This document shows, piece after piece, positions 11,892 through 22,972 of a stretch of 64,000 nt of DNA. This DNA comes from Bolinopsis microptera (Eukaryota; Ctenophora; Tentaculata; Lobata; Bolinopsidae). How positions within the stretch are numbered: position 1 is the first letter of the stretch; the number at the start of each line of letters is the position of its first letter. The stretch is taken from the NCBI RefSeq assembly GCF_026151205.1, contig NC_087079.1, positions 11,336,635 through 11,400,634 on the forward strand. The letters are read 5' to 3'. Under the pieces are notes generated by a model, which worked only from the letters and a program-made list of their open reading frames with translations, had not been told where the DNA came from and searched no databases. The translations under genes and the position numbers were made by a program.

Positions 11892-12267
11892 TTTGAAATT
11901 ATGACGTAGCATACAGCATAACAACGCGCGTAGTTAAGATGTTTTTGCTCGCGCACGTGCATTTTAACGTTGCTACGCAACAGCGCAGTAAACCTTTGCT
12001 AAAATAACGACATTATTCTAACGGTTATTTTACCTCACTTCCGACGTTAATTATAAAAAATCTAAAGCCTAAATCAAAATTCTAAAAATGCTATAGCCTA
12101 TTCCTATCCTTTTTCTACAACCCTGCTAAAAATGGCGAGGTTTCAACTCCATTTGCGAGCTGGGTTTGATTTCACCAGAGGGTCATTTTGAGGTCGATTT
12201 TCGGTGTTTTTTCTTCTATGTCCCCGTTGCCGGGGAAATTTCGTCAAGTTTAAATTATAGTATAGAT
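11892..12267 (-). repeat. 376-bp inverted-repeat arm, right copy
   Basis: Reverse complement of 9728-10103. Immediately to the right (TTTACACACGCAATCTAGC) the protease intron resumes exactly as at 17716, so this end coincides with an insertion boundary in host DNA. Confidence 0.9.
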
Positions 12268-13122
12268 TTACACACGCAATCTAGCTGGTGGATCAGGTTC
12301 AATTGACAATATGATATTGATCAGTTGGATCCAATGTGGTCTTACTATAATCTGTGATAATGGTACCAACTTTTTGAACTTGTGCAAGTTAAGATGATTG
12401 TGCAACTCACGAATTCTGGTATATTTTGAATAACGATCTATTGGATAAAAAGTTATTCACTTGAACGTGTAGTTTAGTAAGTTGGTTAGCAGAAGGTTTT
12501 TTGATTCGTCCTCTGAAATGTACTTTTGTCCTTGTTTGGTGTTTACTCTGAAATGATAAAACTGCTGCAAGATTATGAAAGTGTTGAATAATCTTTTATG
12601 AGTACGGTACTATAATATATTCTATACTTCAATCCAAGTATAAGAAACAAAATTCTGAATACATTGTTAGCAATAACCAATTCAACCAGTAAATGTGAAC
12701 GTATACTCAACTACCACTACCAGTGTAATTATATAATAGCTTATAACTTGTTCAGAACCGACTGTATCCAGGATTTGAAGTAAGAAACGTCAGTGTTCAC
12801 ATCAAAGGAATTCTCGTCAGGATCCTCTGCTTACTATTCCTAACTGAACCCATTTGTCTTAACTTTGATCGTGATGAGAGGTCCACCTGTACGAGGGAAA
12901 CCATAATTTCGAAAAATGCACTTTGACCCGGAAATGCTCGATTACAAAAATTTGAATCCTCAAAAACAATTTTTTGTGTGTGGAAATGGTGCGCTAGATA
13001 GTTACTAAACTTTCTATGAGGTCAGTTGGGTTGAACAGTTTCGAACAGTTTTACTGTTTTACTTTTAGTATAACATCAAAATCAACAAATAACTAAGAAT
13101 CCTTAAATATTTGTTATTTCAG

Positions 13123-14781
13123 AAACTCGGATAAAGAGTACGATCCGGAAAAGAACGATGAAGTGAAAGAGCAGTGCGTTCCTGATGATGATCTGGTTAG
13201 TTTGCAAAGTTTGAAATTGTTTTCATTGGTTAGTTTTCATTTTGCGACTTGTGTTAAACTAAGTTCTCCTGCGGGTTATTTCTGTGTGATTTCCTGTGTA
13301 TCTACCACTACCACTGGTAGTGGTAGATACACAGGAAATCACACTGGTAGTACCAGTTTAGCGTGGGATTAACATCGGATACATCGATAAAGTAAACAAC
13401 ATTGGGAGGGGGATTTGAATGCAAATAAAATTTGTTAGTTAATCAAAATTTCGAGCCATGTTAGTTGTAGGACATAAGTCTTGTAGACATACTTTGTTAA
13501 AATACATTAAATTTCACACACATATTCAAACTGTGTTGGGAACAAACAGAAAGTCAAAACAGCGTTTTTTTTAAGACATTTTTGTGATGGTGCTGAGGAG
13601 TTTAAATTCGTGCAAATACAATTGTTTTTGCTCATAACAATTAACATTGCTATTACATCAATAATTATGATTAACTTCAGGTGAACATCAACGTATCAGG
13701 CACGATGTATATCACCAGTTACACTTGTCTCAATATGTTCCCAAACACACTTCTCGGTAACGAGGAGCGCCGCAAACAGTACTACTCCGAGAAACTGGGT
13801 GCCTACTTCTTCAACAGACACAAACCGTGCTTCGATTCCATACTTCACTACTATCAAACTGGAAAGGAAGCGCCACCGTTAAACGTTGATCCGGACGTGT
13901 ATGCAAAAGAGAAGGAGTTTTTTGGTATAAAGAAAAAACGTGAAGTGGCAGTGTTCATCCCCGAGGGAGGTGGGTCAGATGGGATAGATTGTGTTAATTC
14001 TTGCAGGATGAAGGTTCACAATTTCTTACAAGACCCAAGATCGTCCTCCTTAGCTGCTGTTTGGCATGGTTTTGATATACTTTTCATCTGTATATCTATA
14101 GCATTTATGGTTCTTGAAAGTGAAAAGACGTATGAAGATCATTTCACGAACAAGAAAAAAACGTCTTCCTACTACAAACCTCTGTTTGTCGTTAACTGCA
14201 TAATCATGGGATTCTTCACCACTGACTTTATGGTCCGGCTTGTAACCTGGCCGAGCCTCCTGGACTTCTGGAAAAATCTGTTCAACGTGTTGGACATTCT
14301 ATCTATTCTGCCTTTTTATGTCAATTTAATGGTGGATGACAATACCGATAGCGACATAGCGGGTGAGGATAATAAGCAGCACTACGTCGTTCTGAGGGTC
14401 TGCCGAATCTTCAGGATCGTGCGAATATTCAAGTTTGTAAGACACTCCCGAGATCTTTTAATCATCATGAAGGCTGTGAGCAACGCCAAACGGGAGCTTA
14501 TTCTTCTTATGTGCTTGCTCTTTATTTTTGTCATCACATTCGGAAGTATTATGTACTACATCGAGGCTACCGCCAACCCAGATTTTGATTCCATTATGAA
14601 GAGTTGTTGGTGGGTGATTGTTACCATTACGACCGTGGGATATGGTGACATGTATCCATTGAGTGTAGGTGGTAAGCTCTTCGGTGGATTCGTCCTCACC
14701 CTCGGAATCGTCTTCCTGGCCCTGCCGATGACCATCATTGTATCCAAATTTAGTTTTGTTTACGAGAGGGAAAAGATGTAA
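13123..14781 (+). CDS. Shaker-type voltage-gated K+ channel, copy 2 (open reading frame)
   Basis: Exon 13123-13195 (phase-2 acceptor, ends PDDDL, donor GTTAGT) splices in frame to exon 13681-14781 (acceptor TTCAG). The product is a plasma-membrane voltage-gated K+ channel subunit. T1 (about residues 1-95 of the main exon; FPNTLLG, YFFNRH, PCFDSILHYYQTG) drives tetramerisation. S1 is WHGFDILFICISIAFMV. S4 reads RVCRIFRIVRIFKFVRHSR with regularly spaced Arg/Lys. The pore is CWWVIVTITTVGYGDMYP and S6 is FVLTLGIVFLALPMTIIV. S6 has PMT where Shaker channels have the Pro-x-Pro hinge. The C-terminus ends only 13 residues after this, at YEREKM, much shorter than usual. The initiator exon is not visible. 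A possible poly(A) signal is at 15300-15305. The gene is about 97% identical to copy 1, with only 12 amino-acid differences that I can count. Confidence 0.92.
13284..13344. repeat. 61-bp near-perfect palindrome in Kv copy 2 intron
   Basis: Two 30-base arms around a single central C. The left arm ends CTACCACTACCA and the right arm begins TGGTAGTGGTAG. Copies 1 and 3 have only one arm here, so the second arm was added in copy 2. Confidence 0.95.
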
Positions 14782-16651
14782 ACGGTTAAAATGTGTTTAA
14801 CTGCACGAACAGCATATCTATTACACGCAATGGAGGAATAGCCATGTCACACGACAGATTAGGAAGACAAGTCAGATGTAAAAGAGCCTTGAAACGAGAA
14901 GGAAACACTTGTCTCCAAGGACAGATCCGTATTGTGACTTAACAGAGGTGACAATAATCCAGGTTAATTAATTATATGGATCGAAGTGTTACAGTTTCAG
15001 CAAAGCTCATATATATCAACTGTGATATACAAAAAAATATTTTTCTAAATAGAATTTTGCAATTTTTTATTCGTGCATTGATGTCCGCAATTCTGAAAAC
15101 AAACGTGAAATTTTGACGCTCTAATTTAGGGAATATTTGCGGAAGAAATTTTTTGCTGCGTTTAGACAATTGGACTAAATGTTACGTGCTAAGTTCTTAT
15201 TTATAATTAGTTCGAAGGAAAGGCAGAGCAACCACGTATTTTGACGCTCAAATAGTAATGTCTTGTACTTGTAGTTGTGCAGGTTATTAATATTATTGCA
15301 ATAAAAATGCATCTTTGACTTTACTACATTCACTCGCCACAGGGATTAAGTGATGAATTCTTTAGATTTTCTTACACTCCCTCGGAATATGTTTTTATGT
15401 TTTACTCAGTCTGTTAAACGTGGTATAAACCTAATTATAGTACAATGAAAAAACACGCGCATGTGCGAGTGATCCTTTTGCTGCTAGGTGAGTGGCGATC
15501 AGTGCACGTGCATTATAATGTTTATAAATATAATTGTATTGTAATTATGTTTATAAATATAATTGTATTGTAATTATGTTTATAAATATAATTGTATTGT
15601 AATTATGTTTATACTACTATAAGGTAGTTGGCACTACTTCAGGCTAAATGGAATAATATGTCACATGTATTGTTGATATTGGGTGCAATGACAGGTCACA
15701 CGTAGTGAGAACGTCACTGTCATTAGTTGACTATAGTTTTTACACGTTTTTTCCAATTTGTTTCCAAGTGATAACTATTTCTTGGATTGGCACTTATGTA
15801 TTCCGATGCGAATCTTTTTTAATTGATTCGGGATTTCAACAGTATTATCGTGCTTCTGAAAATTACGATGGTTGACTTTGAGTCTTGAATGTAAATTATT
15901 TCTGTTTGAATCTAAGTATTAAAGTATTAAGAATCTATTAAGTCGTATTTTTTTTAAAAGTTAAAAATATTTGGTATTCATAAATACCAAATTTAGAGTT
16001 TTCTTTTACATTTTATGAATAGCAACTACCTTTTGCTAATAGTAATGGCTAATTCTAAGTTATTGCTAGGTAGTTGCTAATTTTGATATATCTCCGGTTG
16101 TAATGATCCCAAAAGGTTCCGGTTTATCTTTTGGCGAGGAAAAACTTTCTCTTCAACAACATTTTTATAAAATTATTGTTTAATTGGATAATTAGCTAAT
16201 TGGTGGATAAAAAATCAAAAAATAATTGATGCCAAAAATTATTGAAGTGACGTGAAACGTGAAAAAAAGGTGATTTATAGAAACACATGAAAAAATGTTT
16301 GCTAGGCAATGCTTAGAAAAAAATTATTCCTCGCCGGAAGATATTAATTGCTAAGGGAAAGTAGTTGGTATTCATAAAAAGAATTGGAATTTGGTATTGA
16401 TGTCAATTGCCAAATTTAACTTTTTATGAATACGGCTTATTATGTATTAGATTTTTAATCTACATAGCAAATGATATACGCTTGCTTTGCGCTTTTCTTT
16501 ATAGGTTCTTACAGTTACAATATATCACAATGCTGTTCAAGGATTCACATTTTATTACTTTTACAACATTATAAGATTGAATTAATGATATAAAGATCAT
16601 TCAAAATGTTTATTAAAAATGTACAAAAGCAAAAAATAAAAACTTCACAAT
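14782..16651. other. 3' flank of Kv copy 2 and Kv/protease intergenic DNA
   Basis: Collinear with 6704-8491, with a putative poly(A) signal AATAAA at 15300-15305. Compared with copy 1 it has a 29-bp tandem repeat (15520-15606) and about 300 bp of extra AT-rich sequence at 16030-16380, and it lacks the SINE. No further gene is visible. The Kv and protease genes are convergent. Confidence 0.6.
15520..15606 (+). repeat. 29-bp tandem repeat, three units
   Basis: The unit begins GTTTATAAATATAATTGTAT and is repeated three times exactly with a partial fourth. Only one unit is present at the paralogous place in copy 1 (about 7413-7445). Confidence 0.9.
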
Positions 16652-19600
16652 TTAAAATGGCAAGTAAAAGCAAAATATGGTTATTAATACAATCACAAAA
16701 AAGCTAATATATTTAATTCGAATAGCAGATGAAATTGAGGTGTCAACTTCTTTATTGTCAGTAGTAAAAGTAGAATAATTAGTTTCATTTTTGCGAGTAA
16801 CAGTTTCACATACTTCGTTTACCTCATCACTTGCATCGTTGCCTGCAAAAAGTTATAATTGAATATTGAGCAATCTCATTTATTCATGATTTCATGTTAC
16901 TGGTGAACACCATATTCTAGAATCTATTCCACAGAGTCTACGCCGCCAGTCATTTCATTTAAGAGTCTATCTTTGAATTTTAATTATTTCACCGCTTAGT
17001 TCTTGCGAGAAACGAACAACTTACACTGCCCGACTCCGTCACAGAAAGATTTGTTTTGGATGCAGTAAAAGTTGTCTAGACACCGGGAATATCCAAGAGA
17101 GCACCGGAGTTTGTATCTTGTACCTGGGTTCCTCACCTGAAAAGAAAATTACTCTTTGTTATTTGTTTATTGTTATTCGTTAAATAAAGATAAAATTGTT
17201 AGTTTTTAAGCTGGTGAAATGTTCACAAGACCTGGTTGAAGGTAAGGTTGATATGATTGTCTCTGCTTTCCTTTCCAGTCATGATAATGACTGTCAGTTC
17301 TTGATTTTCAAACCCGACGACGGTTTCAAGGGAGATATTACCAGTCCACTGAGCCAGCATTTGGTTGTAGTCAAGTGGAGAGCCATCATAGATCGTAATG
17401 AAGCTGTTCGCATTCAAATAGGAATCTTTTATACCTGAAAGCGGTGGTTCAGAAGTCAGAACCTAGCGGATTTACGATAGAGCAACAAGTACATTTTCTT
17501 AGTTTTATACCTGGCGATCCCAGGCTCAGTGTTTATAAATAAACATTAAAGATATGGCGGATTGACAGGCTGAGCACTGCCCAGTTATAAACACACTTGC
17601 GCGATTTGAAAATTACAATAATTAGGACATTATTATTGGGGATATTATAACTGTGGTAAATACTAAATCTCCCAAACCACGTACTGGAGCGCGTGCATTC
17701 TTAACTTTTAAAAGAATTTACACACGCAATCTAGCTGGTGATCAGTTGGATCCAATGTGGTCTTACTATAATCTGTGATACTTATAATGGTACCAACATT
17801 TTGAACTTGTGCAAGTTTAGATGATCGTGCAACTCACGAATTCTAGTATATTTTGAATAACGATCTTTTGGATAAAAAGTTATTCGCTTGAACGTGTAGT
17901 TTGGTAAGTTGGTTAGCAGAAGGTTTTTTGATTCGTCCTCCGAAATGTACTTTTGTCCTTGTTTGGTGTTTACTCTGAAATGATAAAACTGCAAGATTAT
18001 GAAAGTGTTGAATTATCTTTTATGGGTACGGTACTACTTCAATTCAAGCAAAGGAAACAAAATTATGAATACATTGTTAGCAATAACCGATTCAACCAGT
18101 AGATGTGAACGTCTACTCAACTACCAGTGTAATTATATAGTAGCTAACTTGTTCAGAACCGACTGTATCCAGGATTTGAAGTAAGAAACGTCAGTGTTCA
18201 CATCAAAGGAACTCTCGTCAGGATCCTCTGCTCCCCAACTTACTATTCCTAACTGAACCCATTTGTCTTTAACTTTTGTGATTAGAGGTCCACCTGTACG
18301 AGGGAAACCATAATTTTACTTCATCAATTGGTTTTATCAAGACACTTATTTTACTTCGGTGTATTCCAACAGCCACATTGTTACACAAGTGCAACCAGCC
18401 AATTACAGGAAGCCGAAGGATTTTTTTGGCCAGTGACGGTTAAGGTAGTGTGTACCATACTTTCTTCGCCCAAAACTTTGCTGCAATGTGCAGCTCCTCA
18501 TTTAACCCTCACACCCTATTTCTCGGGTATTCGGCTGAGTAGACCGGGGGGCTGCATAGACCACTCAGGATCGACGACGCTCACCCCACGACCAGGCTTG
18601 ACACACTCTGCAACCCCTTTTGATTGCCGGCCGTGCACGAGAGGTATACAACGTGTAGCAAGACCAGGCAGACAGTGGGATTCGAACTCGCAACCTAACG
18701 ATTGTAAGGCTGGCGTTCTAACCAACTGCGCTACCTGGCCGTAAAATGTTTGAACAAACAATCTAACTCAACACAGATTAATTTGTATCACTTACAATAA
18801 TAAAATTAAATCTCAAGATTACAAGAATCCCGACAAGCGATACCAACACTCCACTAACCAGAATCTCCAATAGCACTGTGTTTCTCCATAGGTTTGATCC
18901 CTGTACACATCATACCAGGCACAAACTGGTCTCCGTAACTTCCCGTACACTGCTCACGTGACCTCACTTCGTAGTTCAGCTTCTGTGAAGTCAATAAATC
19001 AGCTTCTGAGAAGTTTTGGAACAACCATTTCATTGTTATATTCTTTTTAAACACTTATAATTTCACAGTTTCATTTCTTCTGAAAGCCTATTTTATACAA
19101 CAAACAACAAAAAAGGGTGCGGCCAGCTGGAACCATGCATCACTCCCACGACTTTTTACCGTGACGGTATAAACACAAAAGCTATTGTATTCTTGAACAA
19201 TGAACATAGTCTATAATAAACGGTGTGTTAAATCACAGGCCGTTTCATTTGTTTGACAGGTAAGAATCAATAACACTCTCTACATTTTTCTACTGGTAAA
19301 ATGAAATGTACCAGTGGAGTTACACTGCGACACTGTTTAAACTCGGAAAATAGAAATGAAAGCGTCAATAAAATAATTTTAGTGTCGCTTAGTCCATTGT
19401 CATGACAAGTACAACATCTCCACTAGTTTACCCATGACCGGGATACAAAACCAATCGGAAATTTGTTAGAAGTAAGTTGATAGTGATACCTAACGTAATT
19501 TAATCACTCTATCGGCTCTAAGTTCTCCAGCTCCGAGTTATCTGTTTCGACTTTCGATCTTGAAAGCAAGTAGTGACAAAGCCTGAGAACATTGGGACAC

Positions 19601-21183
19601 CCAAAAAGTTTGAAGCCATGAATTTAGAGTTCAGACCAAAACTTGAAACGAATTTAACCAAGAATCTTACTGTGCGCCCAAATTAGCCTGGAAAGTTATG
19701 TGTAATACAGCGGCCTACAGGTCTTATTATTGATATACATTATATATATACATGTGTATTATACATGTGTATACCCTACCTGAAGCACGTGCGAAGTATG
19801 TTCCTCCTCCGTAAGACCCCACCCTACCACAGTAACTAGGCTACCCTCCGTGTAAAGCATGTCTTCCTCCTTAGGAAGAGACACAGCTGCTGTATACTTG
19901 TCAAATAGGAGGTCATTTTCAAGAACGATCACTGCTATGTCGTTCACTACTCTGGGGATTTAATGTTGGTTTAAAATTTTGCCTGTATATGTTCATAATT
20001 ATTATTAAAACAGTCGCCTTGTCTTGTTTTATTCAGAACATAATTGATAAGTTAATTAGAAAGATGCTTCTTTCAATCACAAAATTAATGCGGAAGAGCA
20101 TACCCAAAAAATGTTACATAACTTCCTACCTGTAAGAATCATAATCCTCATGAACAATGATGGCTTTGACGGAGCCAAATTGTTGGTTATCAGTGTCAAA
20201 ATTATCAAGATCTCCCGTCCACACACCTAACTGTGTGAGACAACTTTACAGTCTGTGTAAGAAAACAAAATAAGAAGAACCCCTATTGTACATAAGATAA
20301 GATTTACAGAACTTTGTTTATTTACAAAACTCTAAATGCTTAATGAATACACTTGCAGGTACCACCCGTATTCACACCCAGAATTGAGTTTAGTCATTTT
20401 CCAATAGGAGATTGGGGACGGGTTCTATAAACAAACAAACAAACAAACAAGATAACAAGATAGGAAGAACCCCTATTCTTATCACTCAATTTGTCTCCTA
20501 ACAATATATTTCCTATTTTTTCCTATGGTAGATCAATATGATCCCGAGAAGGGTTCTGAATATTACCTGTATAATTATACGGCTATGTATAATACCTGTA
20601 CAGGATGGTAAATCTGGTCCTGCGACTCCTCCCATCCCAGTCCTGACACGTCTCTTACTACACAGTGAGCAGCAGTCAGTATTATGTTGGTTGCTAGGAT
20701 ACTTCCTCCGCACAGATTCTGTGTCATTACTCCTTCCTCATTAAATGCTATGTCTGCTAGCACTTGAGCCTTTAAACAGGTAGGTATAATATGTTACTGG
20801 AGGTGACAGTAACAATGATAAGTATAATTAGTGCAATAAGTATAATTACTTAGTATAAAATTAATTAGTACAATAAGTAACCGCTATTTATTATTATATC
20901 AAGTATCAACACAGTTATACTGTAATGTTATTGCAGTAATGCTTACACTAACACGTCTTGTACGCGGACTAACCATGAATGGAAACTCCCCAATAACGGC
21001 ATCATCTCCATTGTAAATACGAGGCTGTATCCCTCTCGGAGAGTAACCTCTCGGAGAGTAACCTCTTTCACTTCCTGATACAACTCCGCCCAGAAAAGTC
21101 CACAGTACGAGCTGGAATGTTAGAGTTTGGAGAAAATATTCCTCATCTATTTGGGTATTCAACGTGTGCAACTTTATAATCAT
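16652..21183 (-). CDS. Membrane-anchored trypsin-CUB-LDLa serine protease
   Basis: Ten minus-strand exons join in phase: 21183?-20974, 20769-20596, 20230-20130, 19951-19780, 18982-18859, 18293-18149, 17974-17838, 17434-17232, 17136-17025 and 16842-16652. Order: hydrophobic leader, propeptide, activation site QPR/IYNGD, then a trypsin domain with catalytic His in LTAAHC, Asp in VVNDIAVI and Ser in GDSG|GPL, and the VSWGAE strand. Next come a CUB domain (ITIYDGSPLD, INLTF), one LDLa (FCDGVGQCNDASDE) and a last exon with a hydrophobic helix (FFVIVLITIFCFYLPF). The product is predicted to be secreted or anchored by its C-terminus at the cell surface. Vertebrate type II transmembrane serine proteases have the opposite order, with TM first. 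Start uncertain: an ATG at 21183 precedes the leader by about 15 residues and abuts a repeat, and an AG inside the leader could be an acceptor from an unseen first exon. Confidence 0.85.
18420..18740 (-). mobile_element. tRNA-Val-derived SINE (family 2) in protease intron
   Basis: The minus strand begins with a head very close to a tRNA: box A TAGCGCAGTTGG, anticodon loop CTTACAA (UAC, Val) and box B GAGTTCGAATCCC. The body contains the ACTCAGCCGAAT and GGGTTAAATGAGGAG blocks also found in the SINE at 8155-8400, and ends in a short A-run (T-run on the plus strand near 18422). It lies between the trypsin Ser exon and the next exon. The 138- and 81-codon ORFs here are translated SINE. Confidence 0.85.
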
Positions 21184-21275
21184 ATCTATACTAATAATCC
21201 CAAAAAATCCGTGTGTATGAGTGTATGTGTGTATGTGTGTGTGCATTTCCGAACGGTTTAATCAAGAAAACGGTA
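21184..21275 (+). mobile_element. Possible Helitron 5' end
   Basis: The sequence begins TCTATACTAATAATCCCA and runs into a GTGTGTATG-rich tract and CCGAACGGTTTAATC, a layout common at Helitron 5' termini. I could not find the CTRR 3' end with a hairpin. A Harbinger-type MITE sits inside it. Confidence 0.4.
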
Positions 21276-21276
21276 A

Positions 21277-21443
21277 GGGGTCGTTCACATATTACGTAAT
21301 CATTTTTTTGAAAATTTTGACCCCCCCCCCCCCCACTCCGTAATCAGTTTTACACGTAGCTATTGTGTCAAAATTACACTTGCGTAATCATTCGGAAACC
21401 CCCCCCCCTCCCTCAGCTGATTACGTAATATGTGAACGACCCC
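21277..21443. mobile_element. PIF/Harbinger-type MITE with TAA target duplication
   Basis: Terminal inverted repeats GGGGTCGTTCACATATTACG and its complement bound a 167-bp non-coding element with two C-runs. Flanking TAA on both sides (21274-21276 and 21444-21446) fits the 3-bp TWA duplication of PIF/Harbinger elements. A partial second copy ends near 26537. Confidence 0.8.
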
Positions 21444-21446
21444 TAA

Positions 21447-22972
21447 GAGTTATGGGACTGGTTTTTTCGGTATAGTTTCGACAAAACTATGATGAAATGT
21501 TTTTTAAATCGGCCGTTGGTAACTGGTTTAATTGATGGTTAAAATCCTCCACATAACCATTTCTTATTCCTGTCATCTTTGACATTGAATTAGAATGTTT
21601 TGAACTTAAAACTTTAAAATATGCCTGCTGCTGAACTACTTTCGATGAGTCTTAATGCCTGGAAAAACATTAAAGGGGGTATAATAGCAACAGTATAGGG
21701 GGTAAATAGTATAGTGAGTCGGCTGTCGTGCCTGCCAGCACTGTGATAACTGATAAGCATGTCGTTCATGTTATATAAATTGAAGAAAAGTTAGAAACAA
21801 TTAATAAATAAAATTCTTACCCAGTACATTCCTCAAAATAATTATGACAGGTTTCTTTTATTAAACAGCTTTGGCGTCGAAACTAAAAGCCACACTTCAC
21901 AGACAATTGTCAAAAAGGTGGATTTAAGGCACTTAAAGTTAAGCTGTTTATCTCGAGGTATACCGTTTAAATAGCGATCTTTGATCTTGGTCTGCAAACA
22001 ACAAAGCGAAAATAACGTAATTTTGAAAACGAACGTCGCTTTAACCGGTCATGTCAAAGACGATGAGTGTAAGTAATAGTTAATGGATCTGGCATTGCGT
22101 CACTGTTAATTAGGTCGCTAGGATCAACAAATACTGTTGTTAATGTTATAGTTATCTTTATTCATATTGCAACTGTCAATACCGACTAGAAAATACATGC
22201 AACTATCAATATAACGAAGTAAACATAATACACTATGTCACTATCGGTATCAATATTAATGTAATGAACTAATGAAGTGAAGGCACTAGGCAGTTAGTGT
22301 GTCTTCAATTTCAGAACACACAAGAAATTATAAGGGAAAGTTTAGATCTGCAGTCATAAAATCTCAAACCAAAGGACTTCCTAATTTCTAATTTCAGCAC
22401 GCAATCTAATTCCTAGAATTGTGTTATGGACCGGAAATAGTTTTATGCATGTGTATTCATGTGAAAAAAGTCATATTATATATTATTATGGATTTTTCAC
22501 AATATAACTGAATAGCACATAATAATTAATAGTAGTATAAAACGCTTTCCTTTGTTATACTTATGGCGGTAGCGGATACCTTATCGGACCTTACCCAGGA
22601 AACCTTACTGGCTGGGGCCTAACTTCGAAAGTAAAAGAGATATATAGCGAATTCTGGTTTTTGCAAAATGTTCGTCTTGTAAAAGTAACGTTTCCTCCTC
22701 AGGAGGAAAATTAGGGACATTGTAAATTTTGAGTTATCTCAAAATCTCCAGAAAAGTCTCATTTTGGGCTGATCAAAAGTTTGCAACTTTAACTTTGCGG
22801 ATTTCTGTACTATGATTGGCTGAATTGTGTCACGTGCTAGCTGCTTGAACATTGGAATGTTTCACGCGTGCAATAAACCTTAGCGCGAGGATGAACTCGC
22901 TGTGAAGACGCAATCACCTCTATTATAGTAACACGGCCAGCCAGTGCAGTAAGGTTTGCTGGGTTGAGACTA
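21447..22972. other. Intergenic, nothing recognised
   Basis: No open exon with family resemblance, no RNA gene. It is moderately AT-rich unique-looking sequence. Confidence 0.45.

Larger units (their letters stand above)
8492..12893 (-). pseudogene. Remnant of trypsin-CUB-LDLa protease gene (non-catalytic exons only)
   Basis: Minus-strand exons match the intact gene at 16652-21183. They are the TM/C-terminal exon (8690-8492), the LDLa exon (8983-8872), the CUB exon in pieces (9526-9373, about 11205-11160 and about 11634-11599), the first CUB exon (about 12480-12300) and a degraded trypsin C-terminal exon (about 12888-12745). The C-terminal exon has two extra bases after SDE, shifting the frame. 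The trypsin exon has lost eight bases around the VSWGAE region. No exons for catalytic His, Asp or Ser are present. The CUB exon is broken by repeat sequences, including a CCCTAA-rich patch and one of the two inverted 376-bp copies. The LDLa exon itself is still open. The locus is therefore dead. Confidence 0.8.
5040..12905. repeat. Segmental duplication, proximal unit (Kv copy 1 + protease remnant)
   Basis: This unit is collinear with 13080-18315. Both contain the 73-bp Kv exon, the main Kv exon, the 3' flank, then the protease exons for LDLa/TM, CUB and the trypsin C-terminus on the minus strand. The proximal unit is longer because of a SINE and other insertions. It ends abruptly just upstream of the trypsin C-terminal exon, so the other protease exons were never included or were lost. 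Confidence 0.85.
13080..18315. repeat. Segmental duplication, distal unit (Kv copy 2 + protease 3' half)
   Basis: Counterpart of 5040-12905. This unit is cleaner: the Kv frame is open and the protease exons are intact. It continues without a break into the protease catalytic exons, so it probably represents the parental arrangement. Confidence 0.8.

Noticed and set aside
18668-18740. Functional tRNA-Val gene
   Set aside because: Box A, box B and anticodon loop are visible, but the head runs into a SINE body shared with another SINE and the acceptor stem is not clean.
18328-18744. 138-codon plus-strand ORF
   Set aside because: It is the antisense of a tRNA-derived SINE.
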